DNA of 64,000 nt from Chitinophaga pollutisoli (GTDB taxonomy: Bacteria; Bacteroidota; Bacteroidia; Chitinophagales; Chitinophagaceae), in contig NZ_CP149822.1 in the NCBI RefSeq assembly GCF_038396755.1, positions 1,364,001 to 1,428,000 of the forward strand. Reading direction: 5' to 3'. A model generated the notes under the pieces. That model was not told the origin of the DNA. It did no database searches and saw only the letters and a program-made list of their open reading frames with translations. How positions within the stretch are numbered: position 1 is the stretch's first letter; each line of letters starts with the position of its first letter. The translations under genes were made by a program, and so were the position numbers. Shown one piece after another: positions 1 through 8,600 of the stretch.

Positions 1-1588
1 GCCCGTTGCTGGACGAAGCGATGCCTTTCTGGCTGATCGACAGCGTGCGGCCGGTATAGGTGTTCGTACCCTGGGAAAGGATGTTCACACCCAGTACGGT
101 CCGCATTTCCAGCCCTTTTGCGAGGCTGAGGTTGGTATAAAAGCTGCCGATGGTTGTTTGCGTGTTCAGTATGTATTTCCGGTCGTATAAATAATGGAGG
201 GGACTGAAAGATTGTTCCGCATTGGGATAGTGGCGGTTATCGGCCCAGGTGCCGTCGGCGTATTTCACCGGCAGAAAAGGCAATGCTTCCGCGATCATGC
301 GCATGGGCAGGTAGTCGAAATCCACGAGATTTTCTTCCTGATTGTTGTAGCTGAGGGTGCCGCCTACTTTGAGCCAGGGCTTCACCTGGTCGTCGAACGT
401 AAAGCGGGCGGAATATCTTTTGAGGTAAGATGTTTTGATGAGCCCCTGGTCGTTGCGGTAGCCGAGAGAGGCGGCGTAGCTGCTTTTTTCGTTGCCGTTG
501 GAAAAGCCCAGCTGATGGTTCTGGGAGATGCGGTGCTGGGTGGCTTCCTTCAGCCAGTCGGTGTTGTACAGCGGGTTGCCGTTGCCGTCGAATATCCGCG
601 GATCGGTACGTGCCAGGGCGGGGTTGCGCCCGGTATATTTACCCGCGGCCCATCCGGCGGGGTCGTATTTCTCCATGTTTTTGTACGCGAGGTCTTCCAC
701 TGCCAGGAACTCCTTTGCGTTGAGGAACTTCGGGAAGTTGGGGCCTACGGTGGGAACGCTGTAATCGCCGTTATAAGTCACTTCTCCCCCGCCGGCCTTG
801 CCTCTTTTGGTGGTGATGAGCACTACGCCGTTGGCGCCGCGCGCGCCGTAGATCGCGGTGGCCGATGCATCTTTCAGCACCTCGACAGCCACTACGTCAT
901 TGGGATTGATATAATCGATCGGCTGGCTGCCCACAGCCTGTGTGGAAATGGGCATCATGACGCCGTCGATCACATATAAGGGATTGTTGGAAGAGTTGAT
1001 GGAACTGAAGCCGCGGATGCGCATTTCCGTTTTACCGCCGGGCCTGCCGGAATTGGCGTTCACCTGCACCCCGGCCACTTTCCCGGCCAGCGCCTGGTTC
1101 AGGGAAGAAGCGGGGCGTTCCTGTAGGCGTTCGGCCCGCACGGAGCCTACGGCGCCGGTGAGGTCCGACTTTCGCTGGGTGCCGTATCCGATCACCACTA
1201 CTTCGTTGAGCGACTCCTTGCTGGTTTGCAGGACAACGTTTATCGTGGTTTGGCTTCCCACGGATACCTCCCGGGTTTCCATGCCTGAATAGCTGAAAAC
1301 CAGCACCGATGCCGCGCCGGGCACCGTGATGCGAAAGGCGCCGTCTGCACCCGTTACCGCGCCTTTGCTGGTGCCTTTGATGCGGATCGTGACGCCGGGC
1401 AGGGCTTCGCCCTTTTCATCTTTTACGCTGCCGGAGACGATTATCTCGTCGGCCACCGTGGCGGGCCCTTCGGCCGGAAGGGCGATCCCCGTGGCGGGAA
1501 GGCCTGATAACAACAATAAAACACCGCAGGTGCGGAGCCATGGCCGGAATATCAGCCGGGTAAGATGCTTAACAATTGCCCCATTCAT
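1..1588 (-). CDS. SusC/RagA-family TonB-linked outer-membrane receptor, N-terminal part (runs off the left edge)
   Basis: Reading leftwards from the ATG at 1586-1588, the frame stays open to base 1. A hydrophobic signal segment comes first. A carboxypeptidase-regulatory-like beta domain follows at about residues 50-130 (VSGSVKDEKGEALPGVTI). Then comes the family hallmark NEVVVIGYGTQRKSDLTGAV and a TonB plug with YVIDGV and KDASATAIYGARGANGV. The start of the barrel is present. Unlike the other two SusC proteins in the window it has no STN signalling domain, so it is not expected to work through a FecR/ECF pair. The family imports oligosaccharides or peptides across the outer membrane with a SusD lipoprotein, whose gene would lie outside the window. 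It is divergent from the helicase gene at 1783. The substrate cannot be told from sequence. Confidence 0.93.
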   Translation of the reverse strand, partial: MNGAIVKHLTRLIFRPWLRTCGVLLLLSGLPATGIALPAEGPATVADEIIVSGSVKDEKGEALPGVTIRIKGTSKGAVTGADGAFRITVPGAASVLVFSYSGMETREVSVGSQTTINVVLQTSKESLNEVVVIGYGTQRKSDLTGAVGSVRAERLQERPASSLNQALAGKVAGVQVNANSGRPGGKTEMRIRGFSSINSSNNPLYVIDGVMMPISTQAVGSQPIDYINPNDVVAVEVLKDASATAIYGARGANGVVLITTKRGKAGGGEVTYNGDYSVPTVGPNFPKFLNAKEFLAVEDLAYKNMEKYDPAGWAAGKYTGRNPALARTDPRIFDGNGNPLYNTDWLKEATQHRISQNHQLGFSNGNEKSSYAASLGYRNDQGLIKTSYLKRYSARFTFDDQVKPWLKVGGTLSYNNQEENLVDFDYLPMRMIAEALPFLPVKYADGTWADNRHYPNAEQSFSPLHYLYDRKYILNTQTTIGSFYTNLSLAKGLEMRTVLGVNILSQGTNTYTGRTLSISQKGIASSSNG

Positions 1589-1767
1589 GTTGGATAAGTT
1601 GAAACGGTTCAATGATAATGGTTGCGGATACATTTCGCTGCGGCGTAACGGGCCGGAGGCGAAGCTTCCTTAGCCACCAAAGTAGAGCGAATAACGCAAT
1701 CAAAATGTTCTGTACTTACCCCGATATGTAACAAGTTTAACCCATGCCATCCTCCGCCCGGAACCCA

Positions 1768-1775
1768 TATATTTG
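1768..1775 (+). promoter_or_regulatory. Bacteroidota -7 promoter box (TATATTTG) for the SNF2 helicase
   Basis: TATATTTG matches the Bacteroidota -7 consensus TAnnTTTG and ends only 7 bases before the ATG at 1783, so the leader would be almost absent. This supports the start at 1783 over the upstream ATG at 1744. I do not see a well-spaced -33 TTG. Confidence 0.45.
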
Positions 1776-1782
1776 CAGGTAC

Positions 1783-3432
1783 ATGGAATTTTCGGAACCT
1801 TTCATCATACCCGCCGCCACCATCGGCGCGCTGTCGATCCACGACCTGCTCGAACACATGGGCCAAATCCCTGAACCCGGCGCCGGGCAAGGCATCCACC
1901 CGCTTTCCCTGTCCATCGGCGAAGGCATGTTCGCCAGGCAGGACGCCCTGGGCAACGCCCCGGTAGTGAGGGTCCGGCAAACCGAAAACGCCATCCTCAC
2001 CGCCTGCACCTGCGGCGGCAAAGCCGACGGCCTTTGCACGCACCAGGCGGAAGTCCTTTCCGGCATCATCGAAAAACACCAATACCGCGTTTTCTTCGAC
2101 GCCCCCCTGCGCCGCAAAATCCTCCTGCGCACGGCCGAGGATTACGGACTGGAAAACGAGCCCGACTTCGACAAACACTTCCGCATCACCTACTCCGCCA
2201 ACAATCTCCTCATCGCGCCCATCCAGCCGGCGCTCATCCGGATCGATGAACGCGCCCTGACCGACGAGCTGCGCCCCCTGCCCACCGCGCACCCAGCCGA
2301 CAAAGAAGGCCGCATCATCCTGGTGATCGACAAGCACCGCCTGTACCAGCAACCCGCCTTCCTGTTGATGCATGCCGGCACCACGCAGGCCGGCAAGCTC
2401 AAAAGCCCGGTTGCGCAGGTAGACCTGCTGCAGCTCATCTGCGATAGCCAGGACCCCTCCGTCATCAAATTCATCGCGGCCCTGTCGTCCATCTCGCAGA
2501 AAGCCATCGATATGCACCACCCATCCGACCTGCAGGCGTTGCGGCTGATATGCGCCAATCCCATGCAGCTCGAAGTGTACCAGCACGACCGCAACGTTAC
2601 GGACACGGTTTCCAGCCGGTCCTTAGTCCCCATCCGGCTACATGTCCTGAAAGCGGAGATCGTATTGAGCGTATTCCAGAAATCCCCGTTTTATGAGATC
2701 ACCGGCAAACTGCTGCTCCGGGATATGGAAATACCTTTCGACAAGGTAACCCTCCGCTATCAGCAATTCGTTGTGCACCGGCAGGGGTTGTATCTGCTGG
2801 ACAATCCGAACCTGACGCGGGTCATCCGGTTCTTCAAACGGAACAACGAGATGCTGTACGTCCACGAATCGAAATTTGAAAACTTCCGGCAAACGGCCCT
2901 CCGCGCGCTGGAGCACCTCGTACATATCGACTACAGTTATATCAGGCCGGCCACGCCCGCGCAACTGGCGGAAAAGAAGCGCACCTCGGAAAGGCTTGTA
3001 TACATCCAGCAGCAAGGCGTATACATCGCCATTACGCCGGTGATGAAATACGGGGAGATGGAAGTACCCGTGTATTCCCTCAAACAGCTGACAGACACCG
3101 ACAAAAACGGCCGGGAATTCAAAGTGAAACGTAACGCCGAAGCGGAACATGATCTCACGCAGCTCGTCATGCACCAGCACCCGGATTTCAAGGAGCAACT
3201 GGAAGAGCATGAATACTTCTATCTCCACAAAAGCAAATTCCTGGATAATGACTGGTTCCTGCACGCCTTCGAGGCCTGGCGGGCGGCGGGCGTTACCATC
3301 ATGGGTTTCAACAACCTCCCAGGTATCAACCGTAGCGGGCATAAGGCGAGCATCCGCATCATGATCAACAGCGGGATCGACTGGTTCAATGCCAGCGTCC
3401 AGGTGAGTTTTGGAGGAAAAAGGCTTCATTGA
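1783..3432 (+). CDS. SWIM zinc-finger N-terminal half of an SNF2-family helicase (frameshifted before the ATPase domain)
   Basis: This frame encodes the non-catalytic N-terminal part of a bacterial SNF2 helicase. A SWIM zinc finger of pattern CxCx(7)CxH lies at about residues 75-87 (CTCGGKADGLCTH), followed by a long region of the kind usually fused to SNF2 motors. I prefer the start at 1783, just after a TAnnTTTG box; an in-frame ATG also exists at 1744. The frame runs into TGA at 3430 after an A5 run (3417-3421). One extra A would give GGKKASLKYLNK and lead straight into the next frame, making one protein of about 1105 residues from 1783 to 5099. I read this as one gene broken by a one-base deletion, probably an assembly error. 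Such proteins are thought to remodel DNA-protein complexes, but their cellular role is poorly defined. Confidence 0.85.
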   Translation: MEFSEPFIIPAATIGALSIHDLLEHMGQIPEPGAGQGIHPLSLSIGEGMFARQDALGNAPVVRVRQTENAILTACTCGGKADGLCTHQAEVLSGIIEKHQYRVFFDAPLRRKILLRTAEDYGLENEPDFDKHFRITYSANNLLIAPIQPALIRIDERALTDELRPLPTAHPADKEGRIILVIDKHRLYQQPAFLLMHAGTTQAGKLKSPVAQVDLLQLICDSQDPSVIKFIAALSSISQKAIDMHHPSDLQALRLICANPMQLEVYQHDRNVTDTVSSRSLVPIRLHVLKAEIVLSVFQKSPFYEITGKLLLRDMEIPFDKVTLRYQQFVVHRQGLYLLDNPNLTRVIRFFKRNNEMLYVHESKFENFRQTALRALEHLVHIDYSYIRPATPAQLAEKKRTSERLVYIQQQGVYIAITPVMKYGEMEVPVYSLKQLTDTDKNGREFKVKRNAEAEHDLTQLVMHQHPDFKEQLEEHEYFYLHKSKFLDNDWFLHAFEAWRAAGVTIMGFNNLPGINRSGHKASIRIMINSGIDWFNASVQVSFGGKRLH

Positions 3433-5099
3433 AATACCTGAACAAAGCGATCCGCCATAAAAGTAAATACGTGGAACTGGGCGATGGCACCACCGGCCTC
3501 CTGCCCGCCGAATGGATCCAGCGACTGGCCAAATTCTTCCAGGCCGGGGAAATTGATGCGGAAATGCTCAAATTCCCGAAGATCAGTTTCTCGGAAGTTT
3601 CGCAACTGTTCGAAAGGGAAATGCTGGATGAGGTGGTCCAAACTGAAATCGCGCACTTCAAAAAAGCATTCGGGCCGAATGGTAAAATCGCTCCTGTTAA
3701 AAGTCCCGCCGGACTGCGGACGGAATTGCGGCCCTATCAGCAGGATGGGCTGAACTGGCTGCATCATCTCAACAAATTCAATTTCGGCGGCTGCCTGGCC
3801 GACGATATGGGATTGGGGAAAACCGTCCAGGTGATCGCCTTCATCCTTTCCCTCAAAGCCCAACAAGGCCACGCAACGCACCTGGTGGTGGCGCCTACTT
3901 CGGTTTTATTCAACTGGCAGGAAGAAATACAGCGTTTCGCCCCGGAACTGCAGGTACAACTCCACCACGGCCCCGGCCGCCTGAAAACCGCGGCGGACAT
4001 GGGCCGGTATGATGTTATCCTCACCAGTTACGGCACACTGCCTTCCGACATCAGCCTCCTGAAAGCTTTCCGCTTCGATTACATCTTCCTCGACGAATCG
4101 CAGGCCATCAAAAACCCCGGATCGGAGCGGTATAAGGCGGCCCGGCTCCTCCAGGCCCGTAACCGGATTGTGATGACGGGAACGCCTGTCGAAAACAATT
4201 CGGTCGATCTGTATGGCCAGCTGTCGTTCGCCTGCCCCGGCCTGCTGGGCAGCAAGCAATATTTCAAAGAGATTTATGCCGTCCCGATCGATAAGTTCAG
4301 TTTCACGCAGCGCGCGATGGATTTGCAGCGAACCGTTAAGCCCTTCATCCTGCGCCGCACCAAAAAACAGGTGGCGCTGGAACTGCCGGAGAAAACGGAA
4401 CTGACGATCTATTGCGAAATGAATGCGGAACAACGGAAGATTTACGACGCCTGCGAACAGGAGCTGCGGGATTACATCGCGGCGTCAACCGTGGAGGAAA
4501 TCCATAAAAACAGCATGCACGTACTGACGGGCCTTACCCGGCTCCGCCTGATCTGCAATTCACCCGAGCTGTTGAAGGAAGGGCTTCCCGGCGGCAATTC
4601 CGTCAAATTAGAAGTGCTGACCGAACAAATCGTCCATAAGTCCCGCGAGCATAAAATCCTCGTCTTCTCCCAGTTCACCGGCATGCTGGACCTGATCCGG
4701 ACGGAACTGGAAAAACTGGACATTCCCTTTGAGCTGCTGACCGGCCAAACGGTGAACCGTGGCGAAAAAGTGAACAATTTCCAGACGAACGACGCCATCC
4801 GCGTGTTCCTCATCAGCCTGAAAGCCGGCGGCGTGGGCCTGAACCTCACCGAAGCCGATTATGTCTATCTCGTGGATCCCTGGTGGAACCCGGCCGCGGA
4901 GAACCAGGCCATCGACCGCAGCCACCGCATCGGGCAGCGGAAGAACGTGATGGCTGTCCGCCTCATTTGCAGCGGCACGGTCGAGGAAAAAATAAGACGG
5001 CTTCAGGCCCGGAAACAGCAATTGGCGCAGGACCTCATCCAAACCGACGTTTCCACGTTGCAACATCTATCAAAAGCGGAACTGCTTGAAATCCTGTAA
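3429..5099 (+). CDS. SNF2-family DEAD/DEAH-box helicase, ATPase half
   Basis: This is the motor of the protein begun at 1783. Visible SF2/SNF2 motifs in order: Walker A in LADDMGLGKTVQ (residues about 123-134 of this frame), motif II DESQAIKN, motif III LTGTPVENN, the ILRRTKKQVALELP segment, then the second RecA lobe with VFSQFTGML, LKAGGVGLNLTEAD and DPWWNPAAENQAIDRSHRIG. Annotated alone it would begin at a TTG (3429) that overlaps the preceding TGA, with GGAGG 12 bases upstream, so translational reinitiation cannot be ruled out. The more economical reading is continuity with the upstream frame through one missing A in the run at 3417-3421. All motor motifs are intact. The next gene is an independently promoted M16 protease. 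Confidence 0.92.
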   Translation: MKYLNKAIRHKSKYVELGDGTTGLLPAEWIQRLAKFFQAGEIDAEMLKFPKISFSEVSQLFEREMLDEVVQTEIAHFKKAFGPNGKIAPVKSPAGLRTELRPYQQDGLNWLHHLNKFNFGGCLADDMGLGKTVQVIAFILSLKAQQGHATHLVVAPTSVLFNWQEEIQRFAPELQVQLHHGPGRLKTAADMGRYDVILTSYGTLPSDISLLKAFRFDYIFLDESQAIKNPGSERYKAARLLQARNRIVMTGTPVENNSVDLYGQLSFACPGLLGSKQYFKEIYAVPIDKFSFTQRAMDLQRTVKPFILRRTKKQVALELPEKTELTIYCEMNAEQRKIYDACEQELRDYIAASTVEEIHKNSMHVLTGLTRLRLICNSPELLKEGLPGGNSVKLEVLTEQIVHKSREHKILVFSQFTGMLDLIRTELEKLDIPFELLTGQTVNRGEKVNNFQTNDAIRVFLISLKAGGVGLNLTEADYVYLVDPWWNPAAENQAIDRSHRIGQRKNVMAVRLICSGTVEEKIRRLQARKQQLAQDLIQTDVSTLQHLSKAELLEIL

Positions 5100-5168
5100 A
5101 TTGAACCCGGAGGCGTCCCTGATAGCCTCCACCCATCCTTTCCTATTGCAACCAGCATAAATTCCGGC

Positions 5169-5198
5169 TTGCGTTTGCAACAATGTTACATATATTTG
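5169..5198 (+). promoter_or_regulatory. Bacteroidota promoter (TTG-N19-TATATTTG) for the M16 protease
   Basis: TTG at 5169-5171 and TATATTTG at 5191-5198, separated by 19 bases, match the -33/-7 consensus used by the primary sigma factor of Bacteroidota. The start codon at 5225 follows 26 bases later. This is the best-formed promoter in the window. Confidence 0.65.
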
Positions 5199-5224
5199 AT
5201 ACCATAAAACCAACCGCTCCAACC

Positions 5225-8158
5225 ATGAAAATGAAAGTTTTACTGCTCGCCTGCGCCCTGATCGCAAGCAGCACGGTATTTTCGCAGACGCAGCCGTACC
5301 AGTGGAAAACGGCTTCTTCCGGCGGATACAATTACAAATACGTCACCAATGATCCCAGCAAGGCCCGGTTCTACACGCTGAAGAACGGGCTGACCGTGGT
5401 GCTGTCCCAGAACAACAAAAAGCCGGTGATCTACTATCGCGCCGGCGTACGCGCCGGCAGCAACACCGATCCGAAGCATGCCACGGGCCTCGCCCACTAC
5501 CTGGAGCACCTGCTCTTCAAAGGCACCGACAAGTTCGGCACCATGGATTACGCGAAGGAAAAGCCCCTGCTGGATAAGATCGACGCGCTGTACGAACAGT
5601 ACAACAAAACCACCGATCCGGCGAAGCGCAAGGAGATTTATGCCGAAATCGACAAAACCTCCGGCGAGGCATCCAATTACTCCATCGCCAATGAGTACGA
5701 CAAGATCATGACCTCCATCGGCGGCCAATCCACCAACGCGCATACGTGGTACGAAGAAACGGTGTACAAGGAAGATTTCCCTTCCAACGCCACCGACAAA
5801 TTCCTGGCCCTCCAGGCAGAGCGCTTCCGCAATCCCGTTTTCCGCCTCTTCCACACCGAGCTGGAAACGGTATATGAAGAAAAGAACCGTTCCCTCGACA
5901 ACGACAATTCCAAAATGTTCGAACAAGTGCTGGCACGGCTGTTCCCCACCCACAACTACGGGCAGCAGTCTACCATCGGCGTTATCGAGCACCTGAAGAA
6001 CCCTTCGCTGGTGGAGATCCGGAAATATTACAACAAATATTACGTGCCGAACAACATGATCATCGCCATGGCCGGAGACCTGAACCCCGATGAGATGATC
6101 AAAAAGATCGATGCTTCGTTCGCATACATGAAAGCCAAACCGGTAGACCTGTACAACCCTGCTGCTGAAAAACCGCTGACCAGCATCCAGCAGGTGGAAG
6201 TGCTCGGTCCCAATGCGGAAAGCGTAGGCATTTTCTACCGCGGTTTCGCGGAAAATACCCGCGAAGCAATGCTGCTCGATCTCGTTTCCAGCATCCTGTC
6301 CAACGGCAAAGCCGGCCTGCTCGACATCAACCTGAACAAGCAACAACAGGTACTGCGCAGCGATGCGGGCACCCAGCAAATGAAAGACTACGGTTTCTTC
6401 ATGATGACCGCCCAGCCCAAACAAGGCCAAACGCTCGACCAGGCCCGCGATCTCCTGCTGGCGCAGCTGCAAAAAGTGAAAAACGGCGAATTCGACGAAA
6501 GCCTCATCCCGGCCATCGTCGCCAATACCAAACTGAAACTGCTGACTTCCTTCGAAGAGAATGAGTTCCGCGTGGAAGCCCTCACTAATGAGTTTATCCT
6601 CAACCGCGGCGTGAAATGGGACAAATCCCTGGCCAGCACCGACGAAATGGGTAAAGTAACCAAAGCGGAAATCACCGCATTCGCCAAACGCTTCTTCGCC
6701 GACAATTATGTAGTGGCATTTAAACGTAAAGGGGAAGATAAAAACGTGGCCAAGGTAGACAAACCGCAGATCACCCCGGTGAAAACCAACTCCGAGTTCA
6801 CTTCCCCGCTGGCGAAAACGCTGATCGGCATGCCCGTGAAGCCCATCCAGCCCCGGTTCCTCGACTACAAAAAGGACCTCCAGTTCGGCAAATCCGGTAT
6901 CGCCGATGTGATCACCGTGGAAAATAAAGACAACAGTCTGTTCCGCCTGACCTACCGCTTCGACCTCGGCGCCTGGAATAACCAGCTGCTGCCCTACGCC
7001 GCGCAATATCTCGCCTACCTCGGTACCGATAAATACACTTCCGAAGAGATCAGCAAGCAGTTCTACAACATCGCCTGCAGCTATAACTTCGCTGTAGCCA
7101 ACGAAGAAGCGTCTATCACTGTAACCGGCCTGCAGGAAAACTACGACAAAGCCGTTTCGCTGGTAGAGCACATCTTCGCGAATTGCCAGCCGAACGACAA
7201 CGCCCTCGCCGGCATGAAAAACGCGATCCTCAAAAACCGGGAGAACGCAAAACTGAATAAGGGCAATATCCTGAACGGCCTGGTGAGCTACGCCCAATAC
7301 GGCGCATCCAATCCCTTCAACTACACGCTCACCAACGAACAGGTAACCGCCATCACATCTGAACAGCTGATCGACCTGCTGCACAACATCAAAAACTACC
7401 AGCATACGATTACGTATTACGGTCCGCAAACCCTGAACAGCTTCGTGGCCGGCATCAGCAAGCTGCACACCGTTCCCGCCGCCTTCACGGCGGCCGCTCC
7501 GGCGAAGCAGTTCAGCTACAGCCCCGCCACCGGTCAGGTATACTTTGCGGATTACGACATGGTGCAGGCGGAAGTGCGCTGGGTGAGAAACGCCGGTGTG
7601 TACGATCCCACGCAAACCGCGCATGTAGACCTGTTCAACGGTTATTTCGGCGGCGGCATGGGCTCCGTGGTATTCCAGACCATCCGCGAATCGAAAGCCC
7701 TGGCGTATTCCACGTACGCCGGCTTCAGTTCCCCCGACAAAAAGGATAAGCAATACATGATGATGGCTTACGTAGGCACGCAGGCCGACAAGATGAACGA
7801 GGCGCTGAACGGCATGAACGAACTGCTGACCACGCTCCCTGAGTCGTCGGAACGCTTCGCCGCTGCGAAAGACAACGCGGTAAATTCCCTCGAAACCGAT
7901 CGTATCACGCAGTACGACATCATCAGCAGCTACCTTCGCAACAAAAAACTGGGCATCGACCACGACGCGCGCATCGATCTCTACAAAGGCCTGAAACCGC
8001 TGACCTTCGCGGATATCAACGCCTTCCACCAGAAGAACGTGTCGAACAAGCCTTACAATTATTGCGTTGTAGCTTCCAAAGACAAAGTAACCCAAGAAAC
8101 CCTCGCGAAATACGGCGCATTTACCCCCGTAAGCCTCGAGCAGATTTTCGGGTTCTAA
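5225..8158 (+). CDS. M16-family (insulinase/pitrilysin) zinc metalloprotease, periplasmic
   Basis: 977 residues from ATG 5225, which gives a clean signal peptide (MKMKVLLLACALIASS, cut near SQTQ); an upstream in-frame ATG at 5183 lies before the -7 box and is rejected. The N-terminal M16 domain has the inverted zinc motif HYLEH (H91, E94, H95) and the downstream EEKNRSLDND segment that supplies the third ligand. A second M16 half (about 500-977) lacks the zinc motif but keeps the conserved glycine-rich GGGMGSVVFQTIRESKALAY segment of the inactive partner lobe. Single-chain two-lobe M16 enzymes form a clamshell that degrades short peptides. Export suggests peptide clearance in the periplasm. 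It stands alone between its own promoter and a strong terminator. Confidence 0.93.
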   Translation: MKMKVLLLACALIASSTVFSQTQPYQWKTASSGGYNYKYVTNDPSKARFYTLKNGLTVVLSQNNKKPVIYYRAGVRAGSNTDPKHATGLAHYLEHLLFKGTDKFGTMDYAKEKPLLDKIDALYEQYNKTTDPAKRKEIYAEIDKTSGEASNYSIANEYDKIMTSIGGQSTNAHTWYEETVYKEDFPSNATDKFLALQAERFRNPVFRLFHTELETVYEEKNRSLDNDNSKMFEQVLARLFPTHNYGQQSTIGVIEHLKNPSLVEIRKYYNKYYVPNNMIIAMAGDLNPDEMIKKIDASFAYMKAKPVDLYNPAAEKPLTSIQQVEVLGPNAESVGIFYRGFAENTREAMLLDLVSSILSNGKAGLLDINLNKQQQVLRSDAGTQQMKDYGFFMMTAQPKQGQTLDQARDLLLAQLQKVKNGEFDESLIPAIVANTKLKLLTSFEENEFRVEALTNEFILNRGVKWDKSLASTDEMGKVTKAEITAFAKRFFADNYVVAFKRKGEDKNVAKVDKPQITPVKTNSEFTSPLAKTLIGMPVKPIQPRFLDYKKDLQFGKSGIADVITVENKDNSLFRLTYRFDLGAWNNQLLPYAAQYLAYLGTDKYTSEEISKQFYNIACSYNFAVANEEASITVTGLQENYDKAVSLVEHIFANCQPNDNALAGMKNAILKNRENAKLNKGNILNGLVSYAQYGASNPFNYTLTNEQVTAITSEQLIDLLHNIKNYQHTITYYGPQTLNSFVAGISKLHTVPAAFTAAAPAKQFSYSPATGQVYFADYDMVQAEVRWVRNAGVYDPTQTAHVDLFNGYFGGGMGSVVFQTIRESKALAYSTYAGFSSPDKKDKQYMMMAYVGTQADKMNEALNGMNELLTTLPESSERFAAAKDNAVNSLETDRITQYDIISSYLRNKKLGIDHDARIDLYKGLKPLTFADINAFHQKNVSNKPYNYCVVASKDKVTQETLAKYGAFTPVSLEQIFGF

Positions 8159-8174
8159 ACCGATAGCTTCATCA

Positions 8175-8212
8175 AAAAAACCGGATCACGCGCAATCGTG
8201 ATCCGGTTTTTT
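8175..8212 (+). terminator. Rho-independent terminator after the M16 protease
   Basis: A perfect 16-base stem (8175-8190 with 8197-8212, core CCGGATCACG/CGTGATCCGG) with a 6-base loop, followed by T-rich sequence. It lies 16 bases after the stop codon. Confidence 0.9.
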
Positions 8213-8600
8213 GTTTTTATGCCACCTTTCTTTGCTTTTTGCAAACGTGTTACCCCAAAACGCACTTAGTACTGTTACAGTACGGTATCCCTACTGTATC
8301 CCTACTGAGTCCCCGCTAAGCCATTACCTTGCTTCCCTGGCCATAAACGGCCAAAATGCACCATTCCGGCCCCTTTGCCTTTTCTCCCGGCGCTCCTTCC
8401 CGTACCTTCACCCTACGCTATTTTAACACAAACCTGTTTTAAATTAGCATCGCTGAAAACAAGTACTGCATAGCGTTGCATTACTTTGCAAAACATTTCC
8501 GTTTGGCAATTTTTTGCAGGATATTGTTGATGATATCCCGGCAATTGCTGCAAAAGGGATGGCTGGTTTACCACATTCACGAGATTTCAATATAGTTATC
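8213..8600. other. Intergenic region with an 11-bp tandem repeat
   Basis: No credible gene is seen. Two exact head-to-tail copies of GTATCCCTACT lie at 8285-8306. The segment just before 8600 should hold the esterase promoter. TTACTTTGC near 8480 resembles the -7 box but with one base too few in the spacer. Confidence 0.5.

Noticed and set aside
3412..3432. Programmed -1 frameshift or reinitiation between the SNF2 halves
   Set aside because: The run is only A5, the heptamer does not fit X XXY YYZ, and several other genes show the same one-base homopolymer loss; reinitiation at TTG remains possible but is less economical.
5240..8095. A 951-codon open frame antisense to the M16 protease
   Set aside because: It is the shadow of a GC-rich gene with strong codon bias; composition (runs of V, G, F, R) is not protein-like and the sense strand has a clear family, promoter and terminator.
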